Program-made: the position numbers and the translations under genes
Part shown: piece after piece, positions 40,343 to 46,285 of the stretch
How positions within the stretch are numbered: the first letter of the stretch is position 1
Layout of the letters: every line of letters starts with the position of its first letter
Notes under the pieces: model-generated
What the model was told of the DNA's origin: nothing
The model's input: only the letters and a program-made list of their open reading frames with translations
Databases searched by the model: none
DNA from: Parcubacteria group bacterium GW2011_GWD2_38_11
GTDB taxonomy: Bacteria; Patescibacteriota; Minisyncoccia; Moranbacterales; GWC2-37-73
Direction of reading: 5' to 3'
Assembly: GCA_000992325.1 (NCBI GenBank)
Contig: LBTZ01000011.1
Span: forward strand, 1-46,285
Length of the DNA: 46,285 nucleotides

Positions 40343-40447
40343 TTGTACAACTACTTATTTTTTGGGCCGTTGATTGCGACAGTAATCAAGAGCATTTGAA
40401 CAAGATTTTCGTTCAAATGCGTGCCCAAAAGATAAGTAGTTGTACAA
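40343..40447. repeat. Structured repeat copy A (three-way junction)
   Basis: The 25-nt outer arms match at 24 of 25 positions (left TTGTACAACTACTTAT then TTTTTGGGC; right GCCCAAAAG then ATAAGTAGTTGTACAA). Inside are two hairpins. One is TTGATTGC-GACA-GTAATCAA (40370-40389). The other is GCATTTGAAC/GTTCAAATGC with a 9-nt loop (40392-40420). A second copy with different arm sequence but the same fold lies at 46161-46281. The rest of the 40252-40464 gap is made of TATAAAGTT-type repeats. Confidence 0.85.
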
Positions 40448-40464
40448 ATCCAAACAAAATTAAA

Positions 40465-40995
40465 CTAGCAACTTTTCCTTATTTCTCTCATCTTCCTACT
40501 ATTCAAATGGCATAGTGCTATTGCGATTGCATCAGCGGTGTCATCTGGTTTCGGAATCTCTTTCAGTTTTAAAATATTCTTTACCATTAGCTGTATTTGC
40601 TTCTTTTCTGCCCTACCATACCCCGTCAAAGCCTGCTTGACTTGTAGCGGTGTGTATTCAAATATGCTAACACAAAATCTCTCAAGTGTCAAGAGTATAG
40701 ACCCTCGAGCTTGGCTCACTTTCATTACTGTTTTTACGTTCTTAAAAAAGAACAAATCCTCAACTGCAGCCTCATCAGGCTTATACTTTTTGATTATCTG
40801 TTCCAAGTCTTTCACAACTTCAAAAAGCCTCTCGGCTGTGCTGTTTTTTGGTGAAGTTGTGATGTGACCATATGCCACTGCGGTCACGCATCCCTTCGTT
40901 TCATCCAAAATAGCCCAACCAACAATGGCAGTTCCAGGATCTATTCCCAAAACCCTTAGGGTGCATTTATTTAATATGTCTTTTTGTTTAGGCAT
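40465..40995 (-). CDS. ruvC: Holliday junction resolvase RuvC
   Basis: The endonuclease that cuts Holliday junctions made during recombination. The RNase H-like fold starts LRVLGIDPGTAIVGWAILDE (first catalytic Asp). Further catalytic positions are in PDEAAVEDLFFFKN (Glu) and PKPDDTADAIAIALCH (two Asp). The central SQARGSILLTL helix and the GYGRAEKKQIQLMV segment are typical. At 176 residues it is full length. It follows yebC on the same strand, a widespread gene pair, with 159 nt of repeat-like AT sequence between them. Confidence 0.96.
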   Translation of the reverse strand: MPKQKDILNKCTLRVLGIDPGTAIVGWAILDETKGCVTAVAYGHITTSPKNSTAERLFEVVKDLEQIIKKYKPDEAAVEDLFFFKNVKTVMKVSQARGSILLTLERFCVSIFEYTPLQVKQALTGYGRAEKKQIQLMVKNILKLKEIPKPDDTADAIAIALCHLNSRKMREIRKSC

Positions 40996-41154
40996 TATTA
41001 GTGTTTCAAAAGAAGTTTTAAAATCTCAAGCCTCAAATCTCAATGCCTAACAAAATCCCAATAACAAAAATCTGAAAATTTACCCATTAGAACTTGAGTC
41101 ATTTATTTGTCATTTGAAATTTGGATTTTGACATTACAATTTGTAATCCCAAGA

Positions 41155-41871
41155 TTACAAATTGTCGTATATCTCCTGCACATCATCATTCTCGTCCAAT
41201 TTCTCTAAAAGTTTTTCGTAGTCAATTCTTGAATCCGCTTCAAGCTCTGTTTTTTGAATCGGAGCATAGACAAGTTCAGCGCCTTCGACTGAAAGGCCTG
41301 CTTTGTCCAAGTTTTCTTTAACTTTTTGCAAATCTTCTATTTTAGTATAAACAACCACGATATCATCTTCATATAAAGTATCTTCTGCCCCAGCTTCAAT
41401 GGCGGCCATTTCAACTTCGTATGGATCTTTGTCGCCAACTGCAACTGCGATGTTGCCAACCAATTTAAACATAAACTTCACACCGCCTTCAGACGCAGGT
41501 TTGCCGCCAGCCTTTGTCAAAATGCTGCGAATCTCACTTCCAGTCCTGTTTCTATTGTCAGTTGCAGTTTTGATAAGCATTGCCACATTGCCAGGGCCAT
41601 AACCTTCATATACAATTTCTTCAATTTCAACTCCATCCTTCAATTCGCCAGTTCCTTTTTTAATGGCGCGTTCAATGGTGTCTTTTGGCATATTTTCAAG
41701 TCTTGCCCGATCAATGGCCATTTGCAATTTGAAATTCATTTCGGGTTTACCACCACCTTCTTTGGCCGCAATCGTAATCAATCGCCCATATTTGGTAAAC
41801 ACATTCGCCCTCTTGGCATCATTAACACCTTTTCTTTGTTTTATTCCAGCCCAATGTGAATGTCCTGACAT
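41155..41871 (-). CDS. yebC: YebC/PmpR family protein
   Basis: A highly conserved bacterial protein, now linked to translation through poly-proline stretches as well as to transcriptional regulation. It starts MSGHSHWAGIKQRKGVNDAKR and continues with NVFTKYGRLITIAAKEGGGKP, VIYEGYGPGNVA-type sequence (EEIVYEGYGPGNVAMLIKTATDNRNRT), and the C-terminal YAPIQKTELEADSRIDYEKLL. The three-domain length (238 residues) is normal. It precedes ruvC, the standard neighbour. Confidence 0.96.
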   Translation of the reverse strand: MSGHSHWAGIKQRKGVNDAKRANVFTKYGRLITIAAKEGGGKPEMNFKLQMAIDRARLENMPKDTIERAIKKGTGELKDGVEIEEIVYEGYGPGNVAMLIKTATDNRNRTGSEIRSILTKAGGKPASEGGVKFMFKLVGNIAVAVGDKDPYEVEMAAIEAGAEDTLYEDDIVVVYTKIEDLQKVKENLDKAGLSVEGAELVYAPIQKTELEADSRIDYEKLLEKLDENDDVQEIYDNL

Positions 41872-42008
41872 AATATTAGCTTCTTAGGCATTAGCTTTTT
41901 TATTTTAAAACTAATCCCAGAATTTTCTTTATAAACTTTATGAACTTTACAAACTTTATAACTATCTAAAGTCTACCACCCTAAACCACTCATTTCAAGC
42001 CAAAGCCT

Positions 42009-42037
42009 TTGACAATAACTCTTTTCCGAATTACGAT
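42009..42037 (+). promoter_or_regulatory. Promoter for the small zinc-ribbon-like gene
   Basis: TTGACA (42009-42014) and TACGAT (42032-42037) are 17 nt apart, about 50 nt before ATG 42088. The transcript carries GAGGAGG just before the ATG. Confidence 0.6.
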
Positions 42038-42087
42038 AAATATAAACAAACCTTATCAATACACATTATATACAGAGGAGGTTCACA

Positions 42088-42285
42088 ATGTCATTTAAAT
42101 CATTTTTTTTGGGATTTTTAACGCAAACGCGTTATATCTGCAAAAGCGAACGCGGAGGTGAACGATGTGACAAAATTATTCTTGTTTACTTTAAGCCAAC
42201 GGAATGTCCTCATTGCAAAGCTCCAGGCAGTTACCTTAGAGAAGCTCCTCTCAAGATTCATCCGATTCACAGAAAAAGTGCTTGA
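42088..42285 (+). CDS. Small protein with Cys pairs (zinc-ribbon-like)
   Basis: A 65-residue protein with MSFKSFFLGFLTQTRYICKS at the start, Cys at ICKSERGGERC, and a CPHC pair in KPTECPHCKAPGSY. Four Cys in this order could bind one zinc ion. The C-terminal half is basic with two His. Strong signals bracket it: a consensus promoter, GAGGAGG ribosome site and a terminator (42307-42328), so it is a real, monocistronic gene despite its size. I recognise no family. Confidence 0.75.
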   Translation: MSFKSFFLGFLTQTRYICKSERGGERCDKIILVYFKPTECPHCKAPGSYLREAPLKIHPIHRKSA

Positions 42286-42306
42286 ACAAAAAGCTCTTAA
42301 CGATTA

Positions 42307-42328
42307 GGCGCTGGACTCATCCAGCGCC
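42307..42328 (+). terminator. Intrinsic terminator after the small zinc-ribbon-like gene
   Basis: A perfect GGCGCTGG/CCAGCGCC stem with an ACTCAT loop and a TTTTTTATTTT tail. Confidence 0.9.
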
Positions 42329-42362
42329 TTTTTTATTTTCCCACTTTTTGGGAAACAAACCA

Positions 42363-42391
42363 TTGACTGTTCAAACATAACAATGTAAACT
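42363..42391 (+). promoter_or_regulatory. Promoter for the gene at 42441
   Basis: TTGACT (42363-42368) and TAAACT (42386-42391) are separated by 17 nt, about 50 nt before the ATG. Confidence 0.55.
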
Positions 42392-42440
42392 TTTGTATTG
42401 AAATAGTATGTCAAATCTACCTTAACAACTTGGAGGTTTT

Positions 42441-42830
42441 ATGAAAACAAAATTAGCGTTGGCAATTGTTGTCTTTCTCCTTCTTTCTTTCATTATCTTG
42501 GTTTTAAGAGGCCATTGTCTTCCTGCTAAGGGAGAGGAAGAGATTCTTGAAGAAAAACTCATTCAAAATGTCACACTTGTTGAAAGTGAATCCTACAATA
42601 ATCTGAACTATCAAGATACGAAAAACAATATTGCATCCTTCAGTGATCTTACTCTGATTAATACCCCACAAGACTACCCAGATATCAAAAAAATCCTTAA
42701 AGAAAAAATACCCGTGGATATTTATTACAAAAGTTTTCGAACTTTCGATGGAAAATTTTGGGAATATCACGCAATCGCTGAAATTACCTTAGCAACAAAA
42801 AAACAGCGTAAAATAAGCCGGATCAAATAG
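42441..42830 (+). CDS. Small secreted or membrane-anchored protein of unknown function
   Basis: An N-terminal signal anchor (MKTKLALAIVVFLLLSFIIL) is followed by an acidic, mostly polar domain of about 105 residues ending FRTFDGKFWEYHAIAEITLA and a basic tail. A single Cys follows the hydrophobic part (RGHCLPA), which could be a lipobox-like site but has no typical L-x-x-C. The gene has its own promoter, a TTGGAGG ribosome site and a terminator (42852-42878). No family is recognised. Confidence 0.7.
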   Translation: MKTKLALAIVVFLLLSFIILVLRGHCLPAKGEEEILEEKLIQNVTLVESESYNNLNYQDTKNNIASFSDLTLINTPQDYPDIKKILKEKIPVDIYYKSFRTFDGKFWEYHAIAEITLATKKQRKISRIK

Positions 42831-42851
42831 CAATCAAAAACATCACCCATC

Positions 42852-42878
42852 CCGCTTTGCGCAAACTACGCAAAGCGG
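42852..42878 (+). terminator. Intrinsic terminator between converging genes
   Basis: CCGCTTTGCG/CGCAAAGCGG with a 7-nt loop and a TTTTTATTATT tail on the plus strand, 22 nt past the stop at 42830. It also lies just beyond the 3' end of the surface protein gene. Confidence 0.85.
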
Positions 42879-42887
42879 TTTTTATTA

Positions 42888-44954
42888 TTAAAAGAAATAA
42901 TTCAAAAGCATATTTAACCTGGAATTAATTTTAGAAAAAATATTTTTCAAAAACACAACTGCGTAATGCTCTTTTCTGGGAACTTCGGATGTAAAGAAAT
43001 ATATTCCATCAATTTCCCGCACAGCTTGTGTCTCATTCAAGCGTGGAACACTTTTCAGTAATTCGATTCTAATGCTGTCATTACTGGCTAAAATTAATTT
43101 ATTTTCTCTATCAACTTCAACCGACACAATCACTTCTTCATAATTACTTTTATCGATGTTTTGAATTTCTGATGACAGATGACTGACAACAGATGATGCA
43201 ATACTTGTTTCTTTTTGATTACCGATTGCTGATGACTGATGACTTTCTGCTTTTTCACCGCCCATCCACCTCCAACCACTCTTTATTTTTTCATACACTT
43301 CACCCTCTTTGATCCCCTTAACTTTTTTATATTTCACTTCATATGCAACTTTTCCATCAGGATATCTGAGTTGAATTTTTGCCTTGGTATTATTTAGCGT
43401 AAAACTAGAAACGTCACTCATAATTTCCTTGGATTTATTTTTTTTAATAATGACATCCTCTCTGATTGGGTGATTAATAAAATCTTCCCAGCCCGTGGCA
43501 ATACTCCAACCTTTAAGGTTTATTTTATTTTTAGATTTGTTTTGCACAGTAATATGCTCAACTCCCGTGTCAGCACCGGCAGGATTTGCATTGATAGCGA
43601 TGATTTTTATCTCTGGTCGCGGAAACTTTTTAACTTCCACAATAAAATTTTGCAAAACATCAACGCTACCATCTGACAATTTCACACTGCCATTATATGT
43701 TCCAACATTTTCATATTTATGCCTAGTCTTTGCCAGGGAACTTCCATGGCCATCGCCAAACTCCCAACTTATTTTTATTTTATCGCCATCTCCATCCCCA
43801 GTTGAAACAAAAAAGTCTGCATACACGTCCGCAAAAACATCGTCATCTATTTTTATCTTTCCATACGGCTCGCTATTAAAAATATTTTCTTTCCCTTCTG
43901 TCAAAAATTGACTCCAAGACCAAGAACTGCCATCAAAATTATACGAACGTCCCTTTTTTGCACTGCCATCGTAACTGACACTAAAAACAGCGTCTGCATC
44001 AGTAGGATTATACAGCCCAAGAAATTCCCCTTGTGTGTCATTGAGCGCCAATGTGCATTTTTTGTCAGCATTATTTTTCAGAGTCAAGAATCTTGAAACG
44101 GCAGGATCAATGATTTCACCCGTCAAAGCGCAAGTTTTTCCAGCTCTATCTTTCAGATACCAACCTTCCAAATTTTCGACTTTATTGCTCGAACTATAAA
44201 GTTCAACGAATTCCTCCAGCTCAGAATTTGTTAACGGCGTGGTAAAAATCTCATTAATACTTATCCTCATTGAATATTCTTTTTTGATTTCTTCAGTTTT
44301 GCATTTTTCGGGATCACTATTACATCCGCTTGGGTGCGGAGTGGGAATATCTGAAAAATTAAAATCCTCATTATAATTATCGGTATCCTGAAAGTTTTTT
44401 CTTTCTATACTCTTTCCATCAGCAGGACTTCTGGCAGGAAGAATTTCATATTCGCCTGCAAGACCATAAGCGACTTTATCGACAATAGAAGTTTTGACGC
44501 TGCTATTCAGCAACACCTGATCATCAACCAAAAAAATAATTCCTCCAGCAGATGAAAGTGACTGACTCCAAGACATGTCATAAGGTGTTGCGCCAGAATA
44601 GTTTCCGCTTCCTCCATGTGCAATCAAAAAATATCCCTTGGCTGGAATTTTATTGCCGTTTACGAAATTTTTTTTATAATAAGATGTTCCTGTTCCACCC
44701 TTATATTGAATTGACCACGTAGAAATATCAACTGCGCTATCGCCAGTATTATAAAGTTCAATGAATTCGTCATCGGATGAGGCACCAGAAGTTTGTATTT
44801 CATTGATAATGACTTTATTATTTTGAGCATTTGCGTCGAAACCCAAAACAAAAAGCGCCACAAAGAGCAGCACTAATGGTGTTTGATATTTGAATGATTT
44901 TTTAATCCGTAACTGAAAAAAGTCACGGACTTTGTGTTTTGATTTTGATTTCAC
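42888..44954 (-). CDS. Secreted lamin-tail/PKD surface protein
   Basis: A signal segment (PLVLLFVALFVLGFDANA, about residues 26-43) is followed by a lamin-tail domain (VIINEIQTSGASSDDEFIEL and DISTWSIQYKG, about 47-180). A second lamin-tail domain (about 228-320) begins MRISINEIFTTPLTNSELEEF. A PKD-like domain (about 360-440) has GDGDGDKIKISWEFGDGHGS. A third lamin-tail-like domain (about 445-540) has NKINLKGWSIATGWEDF. The C-terminal part (about 550-688) contains a repeat-derived insert and ends with a hydrophobic-basic stretch. It probably anchors to the envelope and binds other cells or matrix. Confidence 0.86.
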   Translation of the reverse strand: MKSKSKHKVRDFFQLRIKKSFKYQTPLVLLFVALFVLGFDANAQNNKVIINEIQTSGASSDDEFIELYNTGDSAVDISTWSIQYKGGTGTSYYKKNFVNGNKIPAKGYFLIAHGGSGNYSGATPYDMSWSQSLSSAGGIIFLVDDQVLLNSSVKTSIVDKVAYGLAGEYEILPARSPADGKSIERKNFQDTDNYNEDFNFSDIPTPHPSGCNSDPEKCKTEEIKKEYSMRISINEIFTTPLTNSELEEFVELYSSSNKVENLEGWYLKDRAGKTCALTGEIIDPAVSRFLTLKNNADKKCTLALNDTQGEFLGLYNPTDADAVFSVSYDGSAKKGRSYNFDGSSWSWSQFLTEGKENIFNSEPYGKIKIDDDVFADVYADFFVSTGDGDGDKIKISWEFGDGHGSSLAKTRHKYENVGTYNGSVKLSDGSVDVLQNFIVEVKKFPRPEIKIIAINANPAGADTGVEHITVQNKSKNKINLKGWSIATGWEDFINHPIREDVIIKKNKSKEIMSDVSSFTLNNTKAKIQLRYPDGKVAYEVKYKKVKGIKEGEVYEKIKSGWRWMGGEKAESHQSSAIGNQKETSIASSVVSHLSSEIQNIDKSNYEEVIVSVEVDRENKLILASNDSIRIELLKSVPRLNETQAVREIDGIYFFTSEVPRKEHYAVVFLKNIFSKINSRLNMLLNYFF
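43163..43245. repeat. GATGACTGATGAC-type repeats inside the lamin-tail gene
   Basis: Short copies of CTGATGACAGATGACTGAC and CTGATGACTGATGAC lie within the coding sequence (encoding about residues 570-597) and do not break the frame. A shorter copy occurs in murE at 29755-29782. Confidence 0.7.
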
Positions 44955-44988
44955 CCGAATTTTTGTTGCCCCCTTTGCGCAATAAAAA

Positions 44989-45567
44989 CTATTCTTCCAG
45001 TTTCTCCTTTAACATTTCTCCAAAATTTTCTGTCTTTTTGGTTTCAGCTTTTTTCTGAAGATCCATAATAATATTTTTCACACCATATGGATCTGACACT
45101 GTGCGAAAAACAAATTCGCTTTCTTCTCCAGCAGTTTGCACTCTGACATCGCCATAATTAATAACTGTTGGCAAAAATCCCACCACCTCTGTGGTGATAT
45201 CTTGAATTTTTGCAAATCGCAATTCACTGACACTGCGAGTGAACATCCCCTTTTGCTCAATATTAATGATTCTTTCTGTTGTAATAATCCAAATGTCAAA
45301 ATAATAATCCACCCAAATCAAAAAAGAATAAATCCAGAGAGCCAAGATAAAAAAGTTCTCCATAAATGCGGTCAGGGCCTTATATTGGCCCCGAAACATT
45401 TCTGGAAAAAATATTGGAGCATAAGAAAGACCAGCCATAAAAATTCCACCAACCACAAATACAAGAAAAAATTGCTGCAACAAATAAAACCAATTGCGAT
45501 GAAAAACTTTCACGATAGACTCAGTGCCATTAAGATCCTTGAAATGATATTTTGAAAATCCTTCCAT
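44989..45567 (-). CDS. PH-domain (YdbS-like) membrane protein
   Basis: Two transmembrane helices (about residues 28-50, FYLLQQFFLVFVVGGIFMAG, and 68-88, FMENFFILALWIYSFLIW) precede a bacterial PH-type domain (about 90-170): YYFDIWIITTERIINIEQKG, RFAKIQDITTEVVGFLPTVI and YGDVRVQTAGEESEFVF. This is the YdbS/bPH2 order. The acidic C terminus (TENFGEMLKEKLEE) is probably cytoplasmic. The function of such proteins is not established. It lies upstream of the surface protein gene with a 34-nt gap. Confidence 0.85.
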   Translation of the reverse strand: MEGFSKYHFKDLNGTESIVKVFHRNWFYLLQQFFLVFVVGGIFMAGLSYAPIFFPEMFRGQYKALTAFMENFFILALWIYSFLIWVDYYFDIWIITTERIINIEQKGMFTRSVSELRFAKIQDITTEVVGFLPTVINYGDVRVQTAGEESEFVFRTVSDPYGVKNIIMDLQKKAETKKTENFGEMLKEKLEE

Positions 45568-45593
45568 ATATAATAGTTTTCTTCATTGTTACT

Positions 45594-45691
45594 CCCTCTC
45601 CTTAGATAAGGAGAGGGCTGGGGTGAGGTTGAGCCCAGCGCCAATCAAACCGCTCCGCCCTACGGACACCTTCTCCCAAGGGGAGAAGGGG
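45594..45691. repeat. Composite palindromic repeat with two terminal hairpins
   Basis: The left hairpin is CCCTCTCCTT-AGAT-AAGGAGAGGG (45594-45617), the right is CCTTCTCCC/GGGGAGAAGG (45669-45689), with GGGGTGAGG-type sequence between. The type is common in many bacterial genomes. It fills the gap between the PH-domain gene and the small membrane protein. Confidence 0.75.
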
Positions 45692-45705
45692 AAATGAATT
45701 ATTTG

Positions 45706-45927
45706 TTATATTACACCAGCAAAAAGCTGCTCTAAATCAACAGCAGTGAACAATAAAAAATTCGTGAACAAAAGCACGCCAGCTACTGGCACAAATATTG
45801 CAATCATCAGCAGTCGCGAAAGAAAAGAATACGAATAAAACACAATATGAAAAATAATAAAGATGCTCATCAAGAACATCACAAGGAAAATAAGATAATA
45901 CAAAATTTGAAAAATTGGAACTAGCAT
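45706..45927 (-). CDS. Small hydrophobic membrane protein
   Basis: A 73-residue protein made of two to three transmembrane helices (IFQILYYLIFLVMFLMSIFI, then SYSFLSRLLMIAIFVPVAGV and LLFTNFLLFTAV). It has almost no charged residues apart from one Arg and a DLEQLF end. I recognise no family. It could be a subunit of a larger membrane complex. It ends 15 nt from the composite repeat and is separated from the right-hand palindromes by about 30 nt. Confidence 0.65.
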   Translation of the reverse strand: MLVPIFQILYYLIFLVMFLMSIFIIFHIVFYSYSFLSRLLMIAIFVPVAGVLLFTNFLLFTAVDLEQLFAGVI

Positions 45928-45954
45928 TTCTTTTAAATCATAATAAACTTCTGA

Positions 45955-46096
45955 AGAATAAAATTTTTAAAAAATACTTTTTGATTGAGTAAGCCTTTAT
46001 TTTTTCTACAATTTTCCTGTGATTGTGTCGATTGAGGGAAAATTTTAGATAAAAAATAAAGAGCGTCGAGAGGATTTTTTCAAAAATTTTAATTCT
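45955..46096. repeat. Long imperfect palindrome, AT-rich (about 70-nt arms)
   Basis: The left end AGAATAAAATTTTTAAAAAA and the right end (complement AGAATTAAAATTTTTGAAAA) pair. Inner segments such as CTTTATTTTTT and ATTTTCC match again. It is one of three similar-sized intergenic palindromes in the window. The 357-nt stretch 45928-46285 holds only this element and copy B of the structured repeat. Confidence 0.65.
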
Positions 46097-46160
46097 GTAG
46101 ATGTTTATCTATTTTTATTTTTATTTCTTATTTTAATTATACCACAAAAAGTTAATTTAC

Positions 46161-46281
46161 GTTGTTTTTTGTTTGCCTGTTTTCTTTTTGGCCAATTATT
46201 GCGACAGCAATTCTTGAGTTTTTGGCCATAGTCTTGGGTCAAAAACATGCCCAAAAAGGAAATGGGCAAACAAAAAAACAC
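46161..46281. repeat. Structured repeat copy B (three-way junction)
   Basis: The outer arms pair (left GTTTGCC...CTTTTTGGC, right GCCCAAAAAGG...GGGCAAAC). The inner hairpins are ATTGC-GACA-GCAAT (46198-46211) and GTTTTTGGCC/GGGTCAAAAAC with a 9-nt loop (46218-46246). The GACA loop, 9-nt loop and 10-bp stem match copy A at 40343-40447 while the stem sequences differ. The element may run past the right edge of the window. Confidence 0.8.
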
Positions 46282-46285
46282 TCAG

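Noticed and set aside
43170-43250. Possible CRISPR array from repeated GATGAC units
   Set aside because: Units are only 7-8 nt with no spacers, lie in frame within a gene, and no cas genes are present in the window.

Overview
The window is about 46 kb of AT-rich bacterial chromosome. Genes are short and tightly packed, mostly on the minus strand, with very small intergenic gaps and standard stop codons. The gene set includes a MurE-type ligase without its usual N-terminal domain, FemAB, a class A penicillin-binding protein, RuvA, RuvC and YebC, LemA and HtpX, a 'divergent PAP2' protein, a DUF4258-like protein, a FISUMP-tailed pilin-like protein and a lamin-tail surface protein. Many genes lack a Shine-Dalgarno sequence. 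Together this points to a member of the Patescibacteria (Candidate Phyla Radiation), most likely a Parcubacteria/Moranbacteria-like lineage. The phylum is a confident call; the finer placement is an inference from memory.

Layout. Positions 1-13,060 hold the start of a cold-shock protein, an ABC-F ATPase, rubrerythrin, several secreted or anchored proteins, an ATP-grasp enzyme, a secreted FN3 protein, a serpin-like protein, and a block of small stress or redox genes (two VOC proteins, DUF1428, an Mqo-like flavoprotein, DoxX). Positions 13,184-16,866 are an accessory island with all genes on the plus strand. It ends in a large serine recombinase whose last 12 bases lie inside a tRNA-Asn gene. 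Positions 17,049-23,648 return to core genes: rpoD, then dnaG (split by a frameshift), tRNA-Ser, pyruvate kinase and a small membrane protein. Positions 23,813-35,956 carry envelope functions (L,D-transpeptidase, HtpX/LemA, PAP2-like protein, MurE, FemAB, pilin-like protein, PBP1A) plus ruvA. Positions 36,090-40,251 are a compact four-gene minus-strand cluster: a 7TM protein, an ATP-grasp ligase fused to a retropepsin-like protease, a second ATP-grasp enzyme and a GT4 glycosyltransferase. Positions 40,465-45,927 hold ruvC, yebC, two small plus-strand genes with strong promoters, a lamin-tail/PKD surface protein and two membrane proteins.

How the genes fit together. Most named genes build or monitor the cell envelope: peptidoglycan precursors and cross-bridges (MurE, FemAB), polymerisation (PBP1A), L,D cross-linking (YkuD family), membrane protein quality control (HtpX, LemA), pili and surface adhesins. 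The 7TM/ligase/protease/ATP-grasp/GT4 cluster looks like a peptide-tagging or small-peptide synthesis system.

Most novel signals. (1) A repeat found twice (40,343-40,447 and 46,161-46,281) folds as a three-way junction, and its stems differ by compensatory changes. (2) Three intergenic imperfect palindromes of 140-160 nt. (3) Small repeats inserted in frame in rpoD, pyk, murE, femAB and the lamin-tail gene. (4) The tRNA-Asn-linked recombinase island, with a terminator directly in front of its first small gene. (5) A serpin-like protein with a recognisable hinge. (6) A frameshift in dnaG.
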